44,958 nt of DNA from Gammaproteobacteria bacterium (GCA_030637945.1 DAOWFN010000092.1:1-44958); one strand, 5' to 3'. Positions 25,430 to 35,189 are shown, counted from the stretch's first letter. The notes: generated by a model from the letters alone, not told the origin. Numbers and translations: made by a program.

Positions 25430-28400
25430 ATGAATCCTAATAATACGATTGAGTACAATTCACTCAGCTGGGTGAAGACGCAGCTGGACGATGTTTTATC
25501 CGATGCGCAGTCCAATCTCAATGAATATATTGAAAACAAGGCAGATGAGCACCTGGAAAATTGCATCGAACATTTGCAATTGGTATACGGCACATTGCAG
25601 ATGGTGGAAGTATACGGCGCTTCGATGCTGGCTGAGGAGATGAAGCTTACGACCGTTGCGCTGTTAGAAGGCAAGGTCGAAAGCCCATATGATGCGTACG
25701 ATGTTCTTATGCGTGCCATGTTGCAACTGCCCGATTACCTGGAAAGTGTTCAAGTCGGTAAACCTGATGCGCCCATCGCATTGATGCCATTAATAAATGA
25801 TTTACGTGTGGTGCGTAAAGAGGGCTTGTTGACAGAGGGCGCTCTGTTTTCTCCTGATGTTGAAAATGCTGTTATGGCCTCCGAATCATATGAAGCAGCA
25901 AGCATAGAGCCAGGAAAACTTCAAGATGAAGTAAAACGATTGCGTACACATTACCAGTTGGGCTTGCTCGATTACATCAAAAATAATAAAGAAAGCGCTG
26001 GCTTGCAACGTATCAAGGCAGTATTAAATTCTTTGGAAAGAGTTAGCAGTAATGCTGAAGTCCGCAATATCTGGATGGTGGTTGGCGCGCTCGTTGAAGG
26101 CTTGATAAATAAGGGCATAGAAACAAATTTAAGCATCAAGACACTATTAGGTGATGTCGATCGCCAGTTAAAATTAATTCTTGATACGGATGAAGATGAA
26201 TTTTCAAATCAGTATTCTAAAGAGATGGTTAAAAATGCTCTTTATTATGTTGGTTCTTGTGCAGTAGAAAGTGACAGTATATCTGTTGTCAAAAAAGCAT
26301 ATAGATTAAATGATCTGATGCCACAGGAAGCAGATGACGCCAGTGCTGCAATCGGCGGTTTAAATGCTGACCTGTTTGATACAGTATCAAAAGGCATTAC
26401 AGAAGATCTGGCGCAGGTTAAAGATGTCCTTGAGTTGTTTATGCATAGTAATGAGCAGGATTTAGAAAGGCTTGTCCCCGTTGCTGAACAGTTAGGAAAG
26501 ATTGGCGATACCTACGGCATGTTAGGCATGGGGGCTACGCGCCAGTCGATACTGGATCAGCGTGCAGTACTGGAAAAAATTATCAGCGGTGAAGAAGAAG
26601 CTAGTCAAAAGATTGTATTGGAGATCGCATCTGGACTATTAAACGCTGAAGCTGAACTTAAAGATTATATTGCGGAGCGTTCAGGCTTTGTTGATATGAA
26701 TCGTGATAAAGAGGTGAAATCGGTGCCTGCATCTGAGTATCGCCAGGTAATATTTACCGTGGTATCTGAAGCGATGAAAAATTTCAGTGATGCGAAGGAT
26801 GCTGTTTTATCATACGTTTCAGGTATCGGTGATAAAGAGCAACTCGAGATAATAATAGACCGATTGGAAGAGGTCCGTGGTGTTGCGATGATGCTCTCGT
26901 TGCGTCGCGTTGGATCTCAGATCGAGAAATTACAGGATTATGTTCGCGTTGTAATGTTAAACAATAAGCACAATGCGACCGCTGATGAGCAGGATACGGT
27001 TGCTGATGTTGTGACATCTATCGAATATTACTTCGAAGCATTGTCAGAAGGCCGTCCAGGCGTCGAGCAAGGTTTAAATGCTGGCGATGAAGCCGCATTG
27101 AAGCTGGAAGTGATAACTCAGACCTACCTTGAAGAGATAGATGAGTTAGATGATGACAAAGAAGTAGTGGCTGAAAGGCAGCAAGCAGAAGAACAAGTTG
27201 CGGATAATGTTATCGCGTTTGAAAGTAAAGAAATTACGGTAACAGAGACTGCTGAAGCAGAAGGTGAATCAGGTGAGAATACTGTCGCCGATGAAGTTGT
27301 CTCTCAGGATGCGCAGCAACAAGACGTAACGCAATACAAGATACTTGCTGATGACGCAGATGAAGAGATTGTAGAAATTTTTATCGAAGAAGCGGTGGAG
27401 GTGCTCAGTGAGCTGCATGAATATTTGCCGCAATGGCAAGCCGATACAGAGAATGAAGAAGCGTTAGCTGTTGTTCGACGTAGTTTCCATACCTTAAAAG
27501 GCAGTGGCCGACTACTAGGCGCCGAGATGATAGGTGAGTTTTCATGGAAATTTGAAAACATGCTTAACTGCTTTATTGAAAATAAGATAATTGTCAGTGA
27601 TGCGATGAATCAGGCATTAGATGAAGCTCTGGCTGTACTGCCACAACTGATTGAGCAGTTAAAGGGTAATCAGGAGCCTATCGATAATATCGCTCAACTG
27701 ATGTCTTCTGCTGACGCCATAGCTGAGGGGCGTGATGTTACGTTTGCACCAGTTGACGAGATAGAAAAAGAAAATGGTATCGAAGTAAGTGAAGATATCG
27801 ATATCATCGACGATGATGTCGACGAACTTATGCTTGATGATATCACTATAGATAATGATTCAGATACGGATATTCCTGAGTTAGATGGTGAAAATAAATT
27901 TTTGATTGAGGAAATACAGCCCAACACAGATAGTCAGGAAGAAGAGGATCTGGAGGCAACACCTGATATTGAAACTAAAGGTGCAGAGGTCACTGTTGAT
28001 GATGTCGTCGAAGAAGATATTATTGAAGAAATTGTGTCATTGGATGCAACAAATATTGCTGAAGATGATTTCGAGATGGAATTTGAAAATGTCAAAGAAT
28101 CTGACACTGATGTTACTGTGGAAGATGACAGCGGTACAGATGAGAGTGGAGTAACAGAAAAAGAAGTAGTGATCGAGTCTTCATATGATGATGACGAGAT
28201 AGAAGTAATCATAACTGAAGAAGGGTCTGAAGTTAGTCTGGCAGGTGATGAGTTAGATATAGACCCGATGTTACTCAAAATTTATCATGATGAAAGTACT
28301 GGCCATCTTAACGATATCAAACAAAAGTTTGATGAATACGATTCTGGTAATAAACCATTACAGGCAGATAAAACTTTGCTCCGTGCTTTTCATACCTTGT

Positions 28401-31291
28401 ATGGCAGTGCACGCACGGCTGAAGTAGAGCCAATTGCAGATTTGTCCGGCACCGCTGAAAAATATATAAAGGCACGTCAAGATGGTGGTGATGAGGATAT
28501 ACCTGTTGATGGTGCTGAACTCATAAGAGAAATAGAGCAAGCACTTGAGATCATGCTGGGACAGGTCGCGGATGGTAAGTTGCCAGCAAGTAATAACGAA
28601 CTACATGAAAAAATAACCAAGATTGTTCAGCAGGAGATACAATCACAGTTACAGAAATCCTGGCAGGATAATTCGACTTCTGCAGAAGAAGTTGTAGAAG
28701 AGCCTGTTACAGAAGAAATGGTTTCGATTGACATTGATGATATATCATCTGTCGAAGACGATGATCAAGATGTGATTAAGATTGTAGATGCTGACGATGA
28801 AGAACCTGGCGTTACGCAAGAGCTGGAAAAAGGCCTGGATGAATCAGTAGAGATGTCTTATGGAGACATCGATGACGAGTTAATCGATATCTTTCTGGAA
28901 GAGGCTGATGAACTACTCGAAAGTTGTGAGAAAACACTCACCGAATTAAAGAGTCAACCAGGCTCGACCGAGCATATTCAACAGTTACAGAGAAACATGC
29001 ACACCTTGAAAGGGGGCGCGCGCATGGCGGATTTGGCCCCCGTCGGTGATCTGACACATAACCTTGAATCACTGGTGGTTATGGTTAGTGAGAATAAGGT
29101 AAGGGTTGATAAAAAGTGGTTTGATTTACTTCAGGAGTCCTTAGATTCTTTGTCAGCCATGCTTGCGAACGTAAGAAAACGTCAACCACTGAGCGCTGTA
29201 GCTGATCTTAATGATCGTATTGAGATGTTGATGCGTGGTGAGGTTCAGGAAAAAAGATCTGTTGAACGCTTTGATATAGAACTTGATGAACTGGAATCTA
29301 TCGATGATGAAGACTTGGAAAATATAGATGTTTCCGAGTTTCTACCTGAGCGTCGACAAGATGGTGGTGATGAGGAAGTTGTCAAAGAAAGACAAAATCG
29401 AAGAAAAGATAATCAAACAAAAGAGAAGCCTCATTGGGGAGAACGTGCCACTGATGTTAATTATAAGGATAGTCAGGAGCAGATACGCGTAAGGTCTGAT
29501 TTATTGAATAGTTTGGTGAACTATGCAGGCGAGGTAAATATTTACCATGCTCGCATGGGTAAACAGGTAACTGATTTTGGTTTTAACCTTTCAGAGTTGA
29601 CGCAAACAGTTGTTCGTTTGAAAGAACAATTGAGAAATCTTGAGATCGAGACTGAAATACAGATTCGTTCTGGTTATGAAAAAGAAGCTGACAATTTTGA
29701 TGATAGTTTTGATCCACTGGAGATGGATCAATATTCAACGTTGCAGCAACTGACACGAAGTTTGAGTGAAACTGCGGGTGACGTTGAAAGTATTAACGAG
29801 ATCCTGACCGATATCATGCGTGATTCAGAGACTCTGTTAATACAGGAGTCCAGGATAAGCAGTGATCTGCAAGAAGGTTTGATGCGCACCAGGATGGTAC
29901 GTTTCGGCGGCCTGTCATCACGTTTACGAAGGATCGCTCGGCAGGTAGCTAGAGAATTAGATAAAGAAGTTGTGGTAGAGATCGAGGGTGAAAGCAGTGA
30001 AGTCGATCGTACCGTGCTGGATAGAATAATTGCGCCGCTTGAACATATGATACGTAATGCTGTGGCGCACGGAATTGAAAGCCCTGAAGCACGAAGGATA
30101 CTGGGTAAAAATGAAACAGGTAAGATTTTAATAAACGTGGATCGTCAAGGCTCAGATGTCGTCATCAACCTCAAAGATGATGGCGCTGGAATCGATGCAG
30201 ATAAGATTCGTCAAAAAGCCATCGCACAAGGTCTGTTAGCTGAAGATTCAAAATTATCTGACCGGGATGTACTGCAGTTTATTCTGCATTCCGGGTTCAG
30301 TACTGCAGACGAGGTGACACAGGTTGCTGGTCGCGGTGTCGGCATGGATGTGGTCGATAGTGAGATCAAGCAATTAGGTGGTGTGCTGGACATCGATACG
30401 GTGCAGGGTAAAAGCACAGAGTTTACTATCCGTCTGCCGCTTACATTAGCTATTAACCAGGCATTATTAGTCAGTGCTGCGGATGATGTGTTCGCGGTGC
30501 CATTATCGAGTATCGAAGGCGTGGTTCGAATTACAGGTCTCGAGTTGCAACGTTTTTATGATAGTGATAATAGCCATTATGAGTTCAATGGGGTTGAGTA
30601 TGAATTAAAACATCTTGGTGGTTTGTTGACAGGCAAACAATCAGATTACTCGAAACAATTACAATTATTCCCGGTCTTGCTGGTACATGTGGGTGATCAG
30701 CATTTTGCATTACATGTCGAAGATTTACTTGGTCGTCGTGAGATCGTTGTTAAACCTGTCGGTATGCAGATAGGTTCAGTACATGGTATAGCCGGCGCAA
30801 CGATTCTTGCCGATGGCCGTGTTGTACTCATCCTTGAAATGTCAGCTCTGGTCGTGGCGGAAAGCCTGTTCAAGTCAACTGCAGTAGCTGACGTTATAGA
30901 GAGTCCTGTTATTGATGACATCAAGACGGTTATGGTTGTCGATGACTCTATCACTATTCGTAAAATTACTGAGCGCATGCTTAAACGCTACGGTATCGAA
31001 GTCGTGCTTGCAAAAGATGGCGTTGATGCAACAAACCAGTTGCAGGAAAATATACCTGACCTGATATTGCTGGATATCGAGATGCCACGGATGGATGGTT
31101 TTGAAGTCGCGAGTTTCGTAAGGAATGATGAACGTTTGAAAGATATTCCTATCATCATGATCACATCGAGGACAGGTAATAAACATAAAGAGAAGGCGAT
31201 GAAGATCGGAGTGAATAAATATCTGGGCAAACCATTCCAGGAAGATGATTTGATCAGTAATATTAATGATGTGTTAGATACGTCTTTCTAA
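25430..31291 (+). CDS. chpA: ChpA hybrid chemotaxis histidine kinase
   Basis: This 1953-residue protein is the central kinase of the Pil-Chp system. The N-terminal 500 residues match the ChpA/FimL N-terminal region but show no phosphorylatable histidine. Three histidine phosphotransfer modules follow, with FHTLKGSGR (His687), FHTLYGSART (His988) and MHTLKGGARM (His1191). Highly acidic linkers separate them, the longest at about residues 760-945. Then come a dimerisation segment, the ATPase with N-box HMIRNAVAHG and DDGAGID, a CheW-like domain and a C-terminal receiver with Asp1882 (LLDIEMPRMDGF). Pseudomonas ChpA is longer (about 2470 residues, eight transfer modules), so this is a reduced version. 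Confidence 0.95.
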   Translation: MNPNNTIEYNSLSWVKTQLDDVLSDAQSNLNEYIENKADEHLENCIEHLQLVYGTLQMVEVYGASMLAEEMKLTTVALLEGKVESPYDAYDVLMRAMLQLPDYLESVQVGKPDAPIALMPLINDLRVVRKEGLLTEGALFSPDVENAVMASESYEAASIEPGKLQDEVKRLRTHYQLGLLDYIKNNKESAGLQRIKAVLNSLERVSSNAEVRNIWMVVGALVEGLINKGIETNLSIKTLLGDVDRQLKLILDTDEDEFSNQYSKEMVKNALYYVGSCAVESDSISVVKKAYRLNDLMPQEADDASAAIGGLNADLFDTVSKGITEDLAQVKDVLELFMHSNEQDLERLVPVAEQLGKIGDTYGMLGMGATRQSILDQRAVLEKIISGEEEASQKIVLEIASGLLNAEAELKDYIAERSGFVDMNRDKEVKSVPASEYRQVIFTVVSEAMKNFSDAKDAVLSYVSGIGDKEQLEIIIDRLEEVRGVAMMLSLRRVGSQIEKLQDYVRVVMLNNKHNATADEQDTVADVVTSIEYYFEALSEGRPGVEQGLNAGDEAALKLEVITQTYLEEIDELDDDKEVVAERQQAEEQVADNVIAFESKEITVTETAEAEGESGENTVADEVVSQDAQQQDVTQYKILADDADEEIVEIFIEEAVEVLSELHEYLPQWQADTENEEALAVVRRSFHTLKGSGRLLGAEMIGEFSWKFENMLNCFIENKIIVSDAMNQALDEALAVLPQLIEQLKGNQEPIDNIAQLMSSADAIAEGRDVTFAPVDEIEKENGIEVSEDIDIIDDDVDELMLDDITIDNDSDTDIPELDGENKFLIEEIQPNTDSQEEEDLEATPDIETKGAEVTVDDVVEEDIIEEIVSLDATNIAEDDFEMEFENVKESDTDVTVEDDSGTDESGVTEKEVVIESSYDDDEIEVIITEEGSEVSLAGDELDIDPMLLKIYHDESTGHLNDIKQKFDEYDSGNKPLQADKTLLRAFHTLYGSARTAEVEPIADLSGTAEKYIKARQDGGDEDIPVDGAELIREIEQALEIMLGQVADGKLPASNNELHEKITKIVQQEIQSQLQKSWQDNSTSAEEVVEEPVTEEMVSIDIDDISSVEDDDQDVIKIVDADDEEPGVTQELEKGLDESVEMSYGDIDDELIDIFLEEADELLESCEKTLTELKSQPGSTEHIQQLQRNMHTLKGGARMADLAPVGDLTHNLESLVVMVSENKVRVDKKWFDLLQESLDSLSAMLANVRKRQPLSAVADLNDRIEMLMRGEVQEKRSVERFDIELDELESIDDEDLENIDVSEFLPERRQDGGDEEVVKERQNRRKDNQTKEKPHWGERATDVNYKDSQEQIRVRSDLLNSLVNYAGEVNIYHARMGKQVTDFGFNLSELTQTVVRLKEQLRNLEIETEIQIRSGYEKEADNFDDSFDPLEMDQYSTLQQLTRSLSETAGDVESINEILTDIMRDSETLLIQESRISSDLQEGLMRTRMVRFGGLSSRLRRIARQVARELDKEVVVEIEGESSEVDRTVLDRIIAPLEHMIRNAVAHGIESPEARRILGKNETGKILINVDRQGSDVVINLKDDGAGIDADKIRQKAIAQGLLAEDSKLSDRDVLQFILHSGFSTADEVTQVAGRGVGMDVVDSEIKQLGGVLDIDTVQGKSTEFTIRLPLTLAINQALLVSAADDVFAVPLSSIEGVVRITGLELQRFYDSDNSHYEFNGVEYELKHLGGLLTGKQSDYSKQLQLFPVLLVHVGDQHFALHVEDLLGRREIVVKPVGMQIGSVHGIAGATILADGRVVLILEMSALVVAESLFKSTAVADVIESPVIDDIKTVMVVDDSITIRKITERMLKRYGIEVVLAKDGVDATNQLQENIPDLILLDIEMPRMDGFEVASFVRNDERLKDIPIIMITSRTGNKHKEKAMKIGVNKYLGKPFQEDDLISNINDVLDTSF

Positions 31292-31312
31292 GTGAATCGA
31301 TGAGAATGAATA

Positions 31313-31783
31313 ATGAGTGAAATCACACAGTCAATTAAATGCGTTATTCTTACACTTCGTAAGGAAAATGTACTTGTACCCAACGCATTAGTTGCTGAAA
31401 TTATCTCTGTCAAAGATATTGAAAATGCTGATAATGCACCAGAATGGTATCTTGGTAACATGAACTGGCGTGGCGCCGATGTGCCTTTATTGTCATTCGA
31501 AGCCGCTGGCGGCGTAGAGATCAATAAAGTAAATCTTAATACTCAGGCTGTCGTATTATACGCTGTAGGAAAAGATGGCAGTGTGAATGAACATCCGTAT
31601 CTGGGGCTGGTGATGTCTGGTGTGCCGCACGTTAGTCACTTTACAAGGGGGCAAATAATTAGAGATTATGAAGCTTCTGAAGAGCACCCTATGGTTGCTC
31701 AGAGGGTGAGGATCAATGGCGCAAGTATTAGCATCCTGGATGTTGATGCAATGGTTGATATGGTTTCTGAGTTGGCGGCTTAG
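31313..31783 (+). CDS. chpC: CheW-like protein ChpC
   Basis: This 156-residue protein has a CheW-like fold with APEWYLGNMNWRGADVPLLSFE matching the conserved core seen in ChpC. It sits 21 bp after chpA, where Pseudomonas has chpB then chpC; chpB (CheB) is not present. It probably helps couple an additional input to ChpA. The start ATG follows GAATGAATA, a weak site. The stop is TAG. It is the last gene of the operon and is convergent with rsmE. Confidence 0.85.
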   Translation: MSEITQSIKCVILTLRKENVLVPNALVAEIISVKDIENADNAPEWYLGNMNWRGADVPLLSFEAAGGVEINKVNLNTQAVVLYAVGKDGSVNEHPYLGLVMSGVPHVSHFTRGQIIRDYEASEEHPMVAQRVRINGASISILDVDAMVDMVSELAA

Positions 31784-31817
31784 TCGGTTTATTCGCAGTA
31801 ACTCCAAATTTTATCTG

Positions 31818-31943
31818 TGTAGGCCGAGATAAAGTTTTACTGTTGCCTACATGGATGTAGGTAAGGGGCGATAGCAGGAGCGGTAGCTTTCCCTGCATTA
31901 TTGAAGTGCCAACAGCCGGCAACGTACCTTATACCGGCCTACA
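31818..31943. repeat. Palindromic element between chpC and rsmE
   Basis: The ends TGTAGGCCG (31818-31826) and CGGCCTACA (31935-31943) are perfect inverted repeats, and an internal palindrome CCTACATGGATGTAGG is at 31846-31861. The 180-bp gap between the convergent genes is largely this structure. No transposase is present. It is probably a small non-coding palindromic element, and may act as a transcription end. Confidence 0.6.
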
Positions 31944-31962
31944 GGTGTCGGCCGTAAATAGG

Positions 31963-32709
31963 TTAGAAGTCCCCCCACAATACCTGTAGAGCGCTGATGA
32001 CAGCAGGTCCTGCCGTTTCAGTGCGCAGAATTCTTGGGCCAAAACAAACACTGGTAAAATTTTCATCTTCCAGGAATTTTATTTCATCATCATTAAAGCC
32101 ACCTTCTGGCCCAATAAATACATCCAGTGTGTCATGCGGTATTTTATTATGCGTCTGTTTGATGTCGTTAAGCGAGGTTTTAACGACTGGATTTAAAATA
32201 ATTTTTAACGCATCCTGGTCTAGATATTGTTTGATATCACCCAATAAAATCACATCTGTTATTTCTGGGATAATGCAGCGTCCTGATTGTTCGCAAGCGC
32301 TTACAGCGATTTTTCTCCAGTGATTTAGTTTTTTGGAAAGTTTGTCTTTGCCTGATTTAATGTTTGAGCGTTGACATACGACGGGGATTATTTTGTTAAC
32401 GCCAAGTTCTACAGATTTCTGAATAGAGGTCTCCATTCTGTCGTGACGTGAAAGTCCCTGGATAAGTGTGATCCTCAAACTAGATTCGGTATTGGCTTTC
32501 ACCTTAGAGTCAATGGAAACTTGAGTTTTCTTACTGTTAGTATCGAGTGTTTTACATTTGTAATCGAAGCTGTCTCCGTTAAACAAGGTGATAGAGCTAT
32601 CGACTTTTGACCGTAGCACACGTATTAAATGATTAGAGGCATCAGCATTCAGAAAAGTGGTTTCACCACATGTTAATTTTTCTGGATGATATATACGTAT
32701 TGTGCGCAC
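31963..32709 (-). CDS. rsmE: 16S rRNA (uracil-1498-N3)-methyltransferase RsmE
   Basis: This 248-residue SPOUT-class enzyme methylates U1498 of 16S rRNA. An N-terminal PUA-like region (HLIRVLRSK) is followed by the knot domain with ERME-type TSIQKSVELGVNKIIPVVCQRS, FIGPEGGFNDDEI and LGPRILRTETA-like FGPRILRTETAGPAVI. The C-terminal block is diagnostic. It is the last gene of the metK-ahcY-metF direction, 15 bp after metF, so probably co-transcribed. It uses SAM, which fits its place behind SAM-cycle genes. Confidence 0.95.
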   Translation of the reverse strand: MRTIRIYHPEKLTCGETTFLNADASNHLIRVLRSKVDSSITLFNGDSFDYKCKTLDTNSKKTQVSIDSKVKANTESSLRITLIQGLSRHDRMETSIQKSVELGVNKIIPVVCQRSNIKSGKDKLSKKLNHWRKIAVSACEQSGRCIIPEITDVILLGDIKQYLDQDALKIILNPVVKTSLNDIKQTHNKIPHDTLDVFIGPEGGFNDDEIKFLEDENFTSVCFGPRILRTETAGPAVISALQVLWGDF

Positions 32710-32724
32710 AGCGATATTTATAGT

Positions 32725-33570
32725 TTAAGTAGAAAGGTTTTTCCAGATGGCGTTCGTACTGTCTGCTTGATTCAGGGTGTAGAAATGTAGTCCGGGAGCG
32801 CCCTGCTCGAGCAGTTGCTCACAAAGTTTGCTGACAACATCGATGCCAAAGGCTTGCAAGCTATCTTTATCATCCGCATAAGCTTCGAGCTGTTTTCTGA
32901 TCCAGCGAGGAATTTCCGCGCCACAGGCGTCAGAGAAACGTGTCAGGCTGGTAAAGTTAGTAATCGGCATGATGCCTGGTGTGACAGGAATTTTGATATT
33001 TTCTTTTATACACTTGTCGGTAAAACGAAAATAAGCATCGATATTATAAAAATATTGTGTGATGGCGCCATTAGCACCTGCCGCAACTTTGTTTTTAAAA
33101 TATTTAAAATCACTTTGTGGCGATTTAGATTCAGGGTGGTATTCTGGATACGCAGCAACTTCAATATTGAAGTGATCACCGGTGGTCTCTCGGATAAAAG
33201 ATACCAGCTCATTTGCATGAGACAGTTCTTTGGTCGATTCACCATTATCCGGGATGTCACCACGCAGTGTAACCAGACGCGTAACCCCGAGAGATTTGTA
33301 CTCTTCCAGTAAGTCTTTTAACTGTTGCTTAGTGGAGCCGATACATGAGATATGCGGTGCTATACTAATATTTTTTGCAGATAGCAGTTTTACTATCTCA
33401 AGTGTACTGTCACGCGTTGTGCCGCCAGCACCAAAGGTAATCGAATAGTATTCGGGTCGAATAATCTCGTCTAATTTCTGCTGTGTCAGTTGTAATTTTT
33501 CGATACCGGCTTCCGTGCGCGGCGGAAAAAATTCACAGCTAAAAGTAGCAGAACGATCGTTAGCGTTCAT
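32725..33570 (-). CDS. metF: 5,10-methylenetetrahydrofolate reductase MetF
   Basis: This 281-residue FAD-dependent TIM-barrel enzyme makes 5-methyl-THF for homocysteine remethylation. Conserved parts are SCEFFPPRTEAG with the catalytic Glu near residue 13, SITFGAGGTTRDST, HISCIGST, TRLVTLRGDIP, ITQYFYNIDAYFRF and PGIMPITNF. It is 39 bp downstream of ahcY. The metK-ahcY-metF order reconstitutes the activated methyl cycle. Its expression would follow the SAH riboswitch on the ahcY transcript if co-transcribed. Confidence 0.95.
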   Translation of the reverse strand: MNANDRSATFSCEFFPPRTEAGIEKLQLTQQKLDEIIRPEYYSITFGAGGTTRDSTLEIVKLLSAKNISIAPHISCIGSTKQQLKDLLEEYKSLGVTRLVTLRGDIPDNGESTKELSHANELVSFIRETTGDHFNIEVAAYPEYHPESKSPQSDFKYFKNKVAAGANGAITQYFYNIDAYFRFTDKCIKENIKIPVTPGIMPITNFTSLTRFSDACGAEIPRWIRKQLEAYADDKDSLQAFGIDVVSKLCEQLLEQGAPGLHFYTLNQADSTNAIWKNLST

Positions 33571-33609
33571 CGTATAAACTCACAGATACAGTTACTAATG
33601 CAGTGAGCA

Positions 33610-35034
33610 TCAATAACGATAATGTTCAGATTTGAAAGGGCCGTCAACGGGTACATTAATATAATCAGCCTGCTCCTGCGATAAAGCAGTTAGATTGACG
33701 CCTACTTTTTTCAGGTGTAAACGAGCTACTTTTTCATCCAGTTTTTTAGGCAGGATATAGACCTGATTGTCGTAGTTATTGCTATTTTTATAAAATTCGA
33801 TCTGCGCCATCACCTGGTTAGTGAATGAGGCGGACATAACAAAACTAGGGTGTCCCGTCGCGCAGCCTAAATTTACCAGTCGACCTTTAGCCAGGATGAT
33901 AATGCGTTTACCATCGGGGAAAATAACATGATCAACCTGTGGTTTTATTTCAACCCATTCATATTTTTCCAGTGACGCAATATTGATCTCAGAATCAAAG
34001 TGGCCGATATTACAGACGATTGCTTCATTTTTCATGGCGGCCATATGATCATGATCGATGACGTTAACATTGCCCGTGGTGGTGACAAAAATATCACCCA
34101 CGGCGGCTACATCGTCCATCGTTACAACACGATAACCTTCCATCGCTGCCTGTAGTGCACAGATAGGATCGATTTCTGTCACCCATACGGTTGCGCCCAT
34201 GCCTCGGAAGGCCTGTGCGCAGCCTTTGCCGACATCGCCATAACCGAGCACGACGCAGATCTTGCCGGCGATCATCACATCGGTTGCGCGTTTGATGCTA
34301 TCGATCAATGATTCACGACAACCGTACAAGTTATCAAATTTAGATTTGGTGGCTGAATCATTGACATTCATCGCCGGGAATAATAACTCACCTTTTTCCT
34401 GCATTTCGTATAGGCGATGTACACCGGTGGTGGTTTCTTCCGTTACGCCTTTTACGCTGGCTGCTATATCTTGCCATGTGTTTGCATCAGGCTTGATGGT
34501 GCGACGTAAGACATCAAGAATAGCTTTGTATTCCTCATTATCGTTATCTTTAGTTGCTGGAATAGCACCTGCTTTTTCGAACTCAACACCTTTGTGAACT
34601 AATAAAGTCGCGTCGCCACCGTCGTCCAGGATCATGTTTGGCAATTTGCCGTCTGGCCACAATAAAGCCTGTTCGGTACACCACCAATATTCTTCGATGG
34701 TCTCACCTTTCCATGCGAAAATAGGGATGCCCTGATCGGCGATGGCGGCAGCGGCGTGATCTTGTGTTGAGAAGATATTACAGGAAACCCAGCGAACTTC
34801 AGCGCCCAGTGCGACTAGCGTTTCGATTAGCACTGCTGTCTGAATGGTCATGTGGATGCTGCCCATGATGCGACAGCCGGCTAAAGGTTGCTCTGTACCA
34901 TATTCTTCACGTAGTGCCATTAGCCCCGGCATTTCAGTTTCAGCAATACGGATTTCTTTGTGGCCCCATTCGGCCAGTGAAATATCGGCGACTTTGTAGT
35001 CTTTGGTTGAATGTGTATCTACGACGGCATTCAT
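33610..35034 (-). CDS. ahcY: Adenosylhomocysteinase (SAH hydrolase)
   Basis: This NAD-dependent enzyme of about 474 residues hydrolyses S-adenosylhomocysteine to adenosine and homocysteine. Blocks include GSIHMTIQTAVLIETLVALGA, SCNIFSTQDHAAAAI, DDGGDATLLVHKG, the NAD site VLGYGDVGKGCAQAF, CNIGHFDSEI and the C-terminal GPFKSEHYRY. The start is set at the ATG at 35034, because AGGAG lies six bases before it; the ATG two codons earlier (35040) directly abuts AGGAG and is too close. An SAH riboswitch lies upstream, so expression is expected to rise when SAH accumulates. metF follows. Confidence 0.96.
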   Translation of the reverse strand: MNAVVDTHSTKDYKVADISLAEWGHKEIRIAETEMPGLMALREEYGTEQPLAGCRIMGSIHMTIQTAVLIETLVALGAEVRWVSCNIFSTQDHAAAAIADQGIPIFAWKGETIEEYWWCTEQALLWPDGKLPNMILDDGGDATLLVHKGVEFEKAGAIPATKDNDNEEYKAILDVLRRTIKPDANTWQDIAASVKGVTEETTTGVHRLYEMQEKGELLFPAMNVNDSATKSKFDNLYGCRESLIDSIKRATDVMIAGKICVVLGYGDVGKGCAQAFRGMGATVWVTEIDPICALQAAMEGYRVVTMDDVAAVGDIFVTTTGNVNVIDHDHMAAMKNEAIVCNIGHFDSEINIASLEKYEWVEIKPQVDHVIFPDGKRIIILAKGRLVNLGCATGHPSFVMSASFTNQVMAQIEFYKNSNNYDNQVYILPKKLDEKVARLHLKKVGVNLTALSQEQADYINVPVDGPFKSEHYRY

Positions 35035-35063
35035 ACTCATCTCCTAATTGTTTAATTTAAGAA

Positions 35064-35147
35064 ATGAGCGCCGTTGTTATAAAGATACCTTAGGGAAGAA
35101 CCCTTGCTTCTGAGCCTGACAGATTGTACTGATGCAGCGCTCCTCAG
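35064..35147 (-). promoter_or_regulatory. SAH riboswitch upstream of ahcY
   Basis: Read on the minus strand, CTGAGGAGCGCTGC (35147-35134) starts the motif, CAGGCTCAG closes the first stem by CTGAG:CTCAG pairing, and GGCGCTC near 35065-35073 pairs with GAGCGC to form the pseudoknot helix. GAGGAGCGCUGC, AGGCUC and the downstream GGCGCUC are the hallmark conserved blocks of the S-adenosylhomocysteine riboswitch, known upstream of ahcY in Proteobacteria. A short A/T-rich spacer then leads to the AGGAG of ahcY. No intrinsic terminator lies between it and ahcY, so control would be at ribosome binding or RNA stability. Confidence 0.9.
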
Positions 35148-35160
35148 AAATGATATGTGA

Positions 35161-35189
35161 ATTATAGGGCACCTCTAATAATTAAACAA
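35161..35189 (-). promoter_or_regulatory. Promoter for the SAH riboswitch-ahcY transcript
   Basis: On the minus strand TTGTTT (35189-35184) and a perfect TATAAT (35166-35161) are 17 bases apart, and the riboswitch begins 13 bases after the -10. The spacing to the first conserved riboswitch stem makes this a convincing start. Confidence 0.6.

Noticed and set aside
27934..28278. A leftward Ser-rich reading frame inside chpA
   Set aside because: It is the antisense of the Asp/Glu-rich linker codons; no start signal and no recognisable protein.
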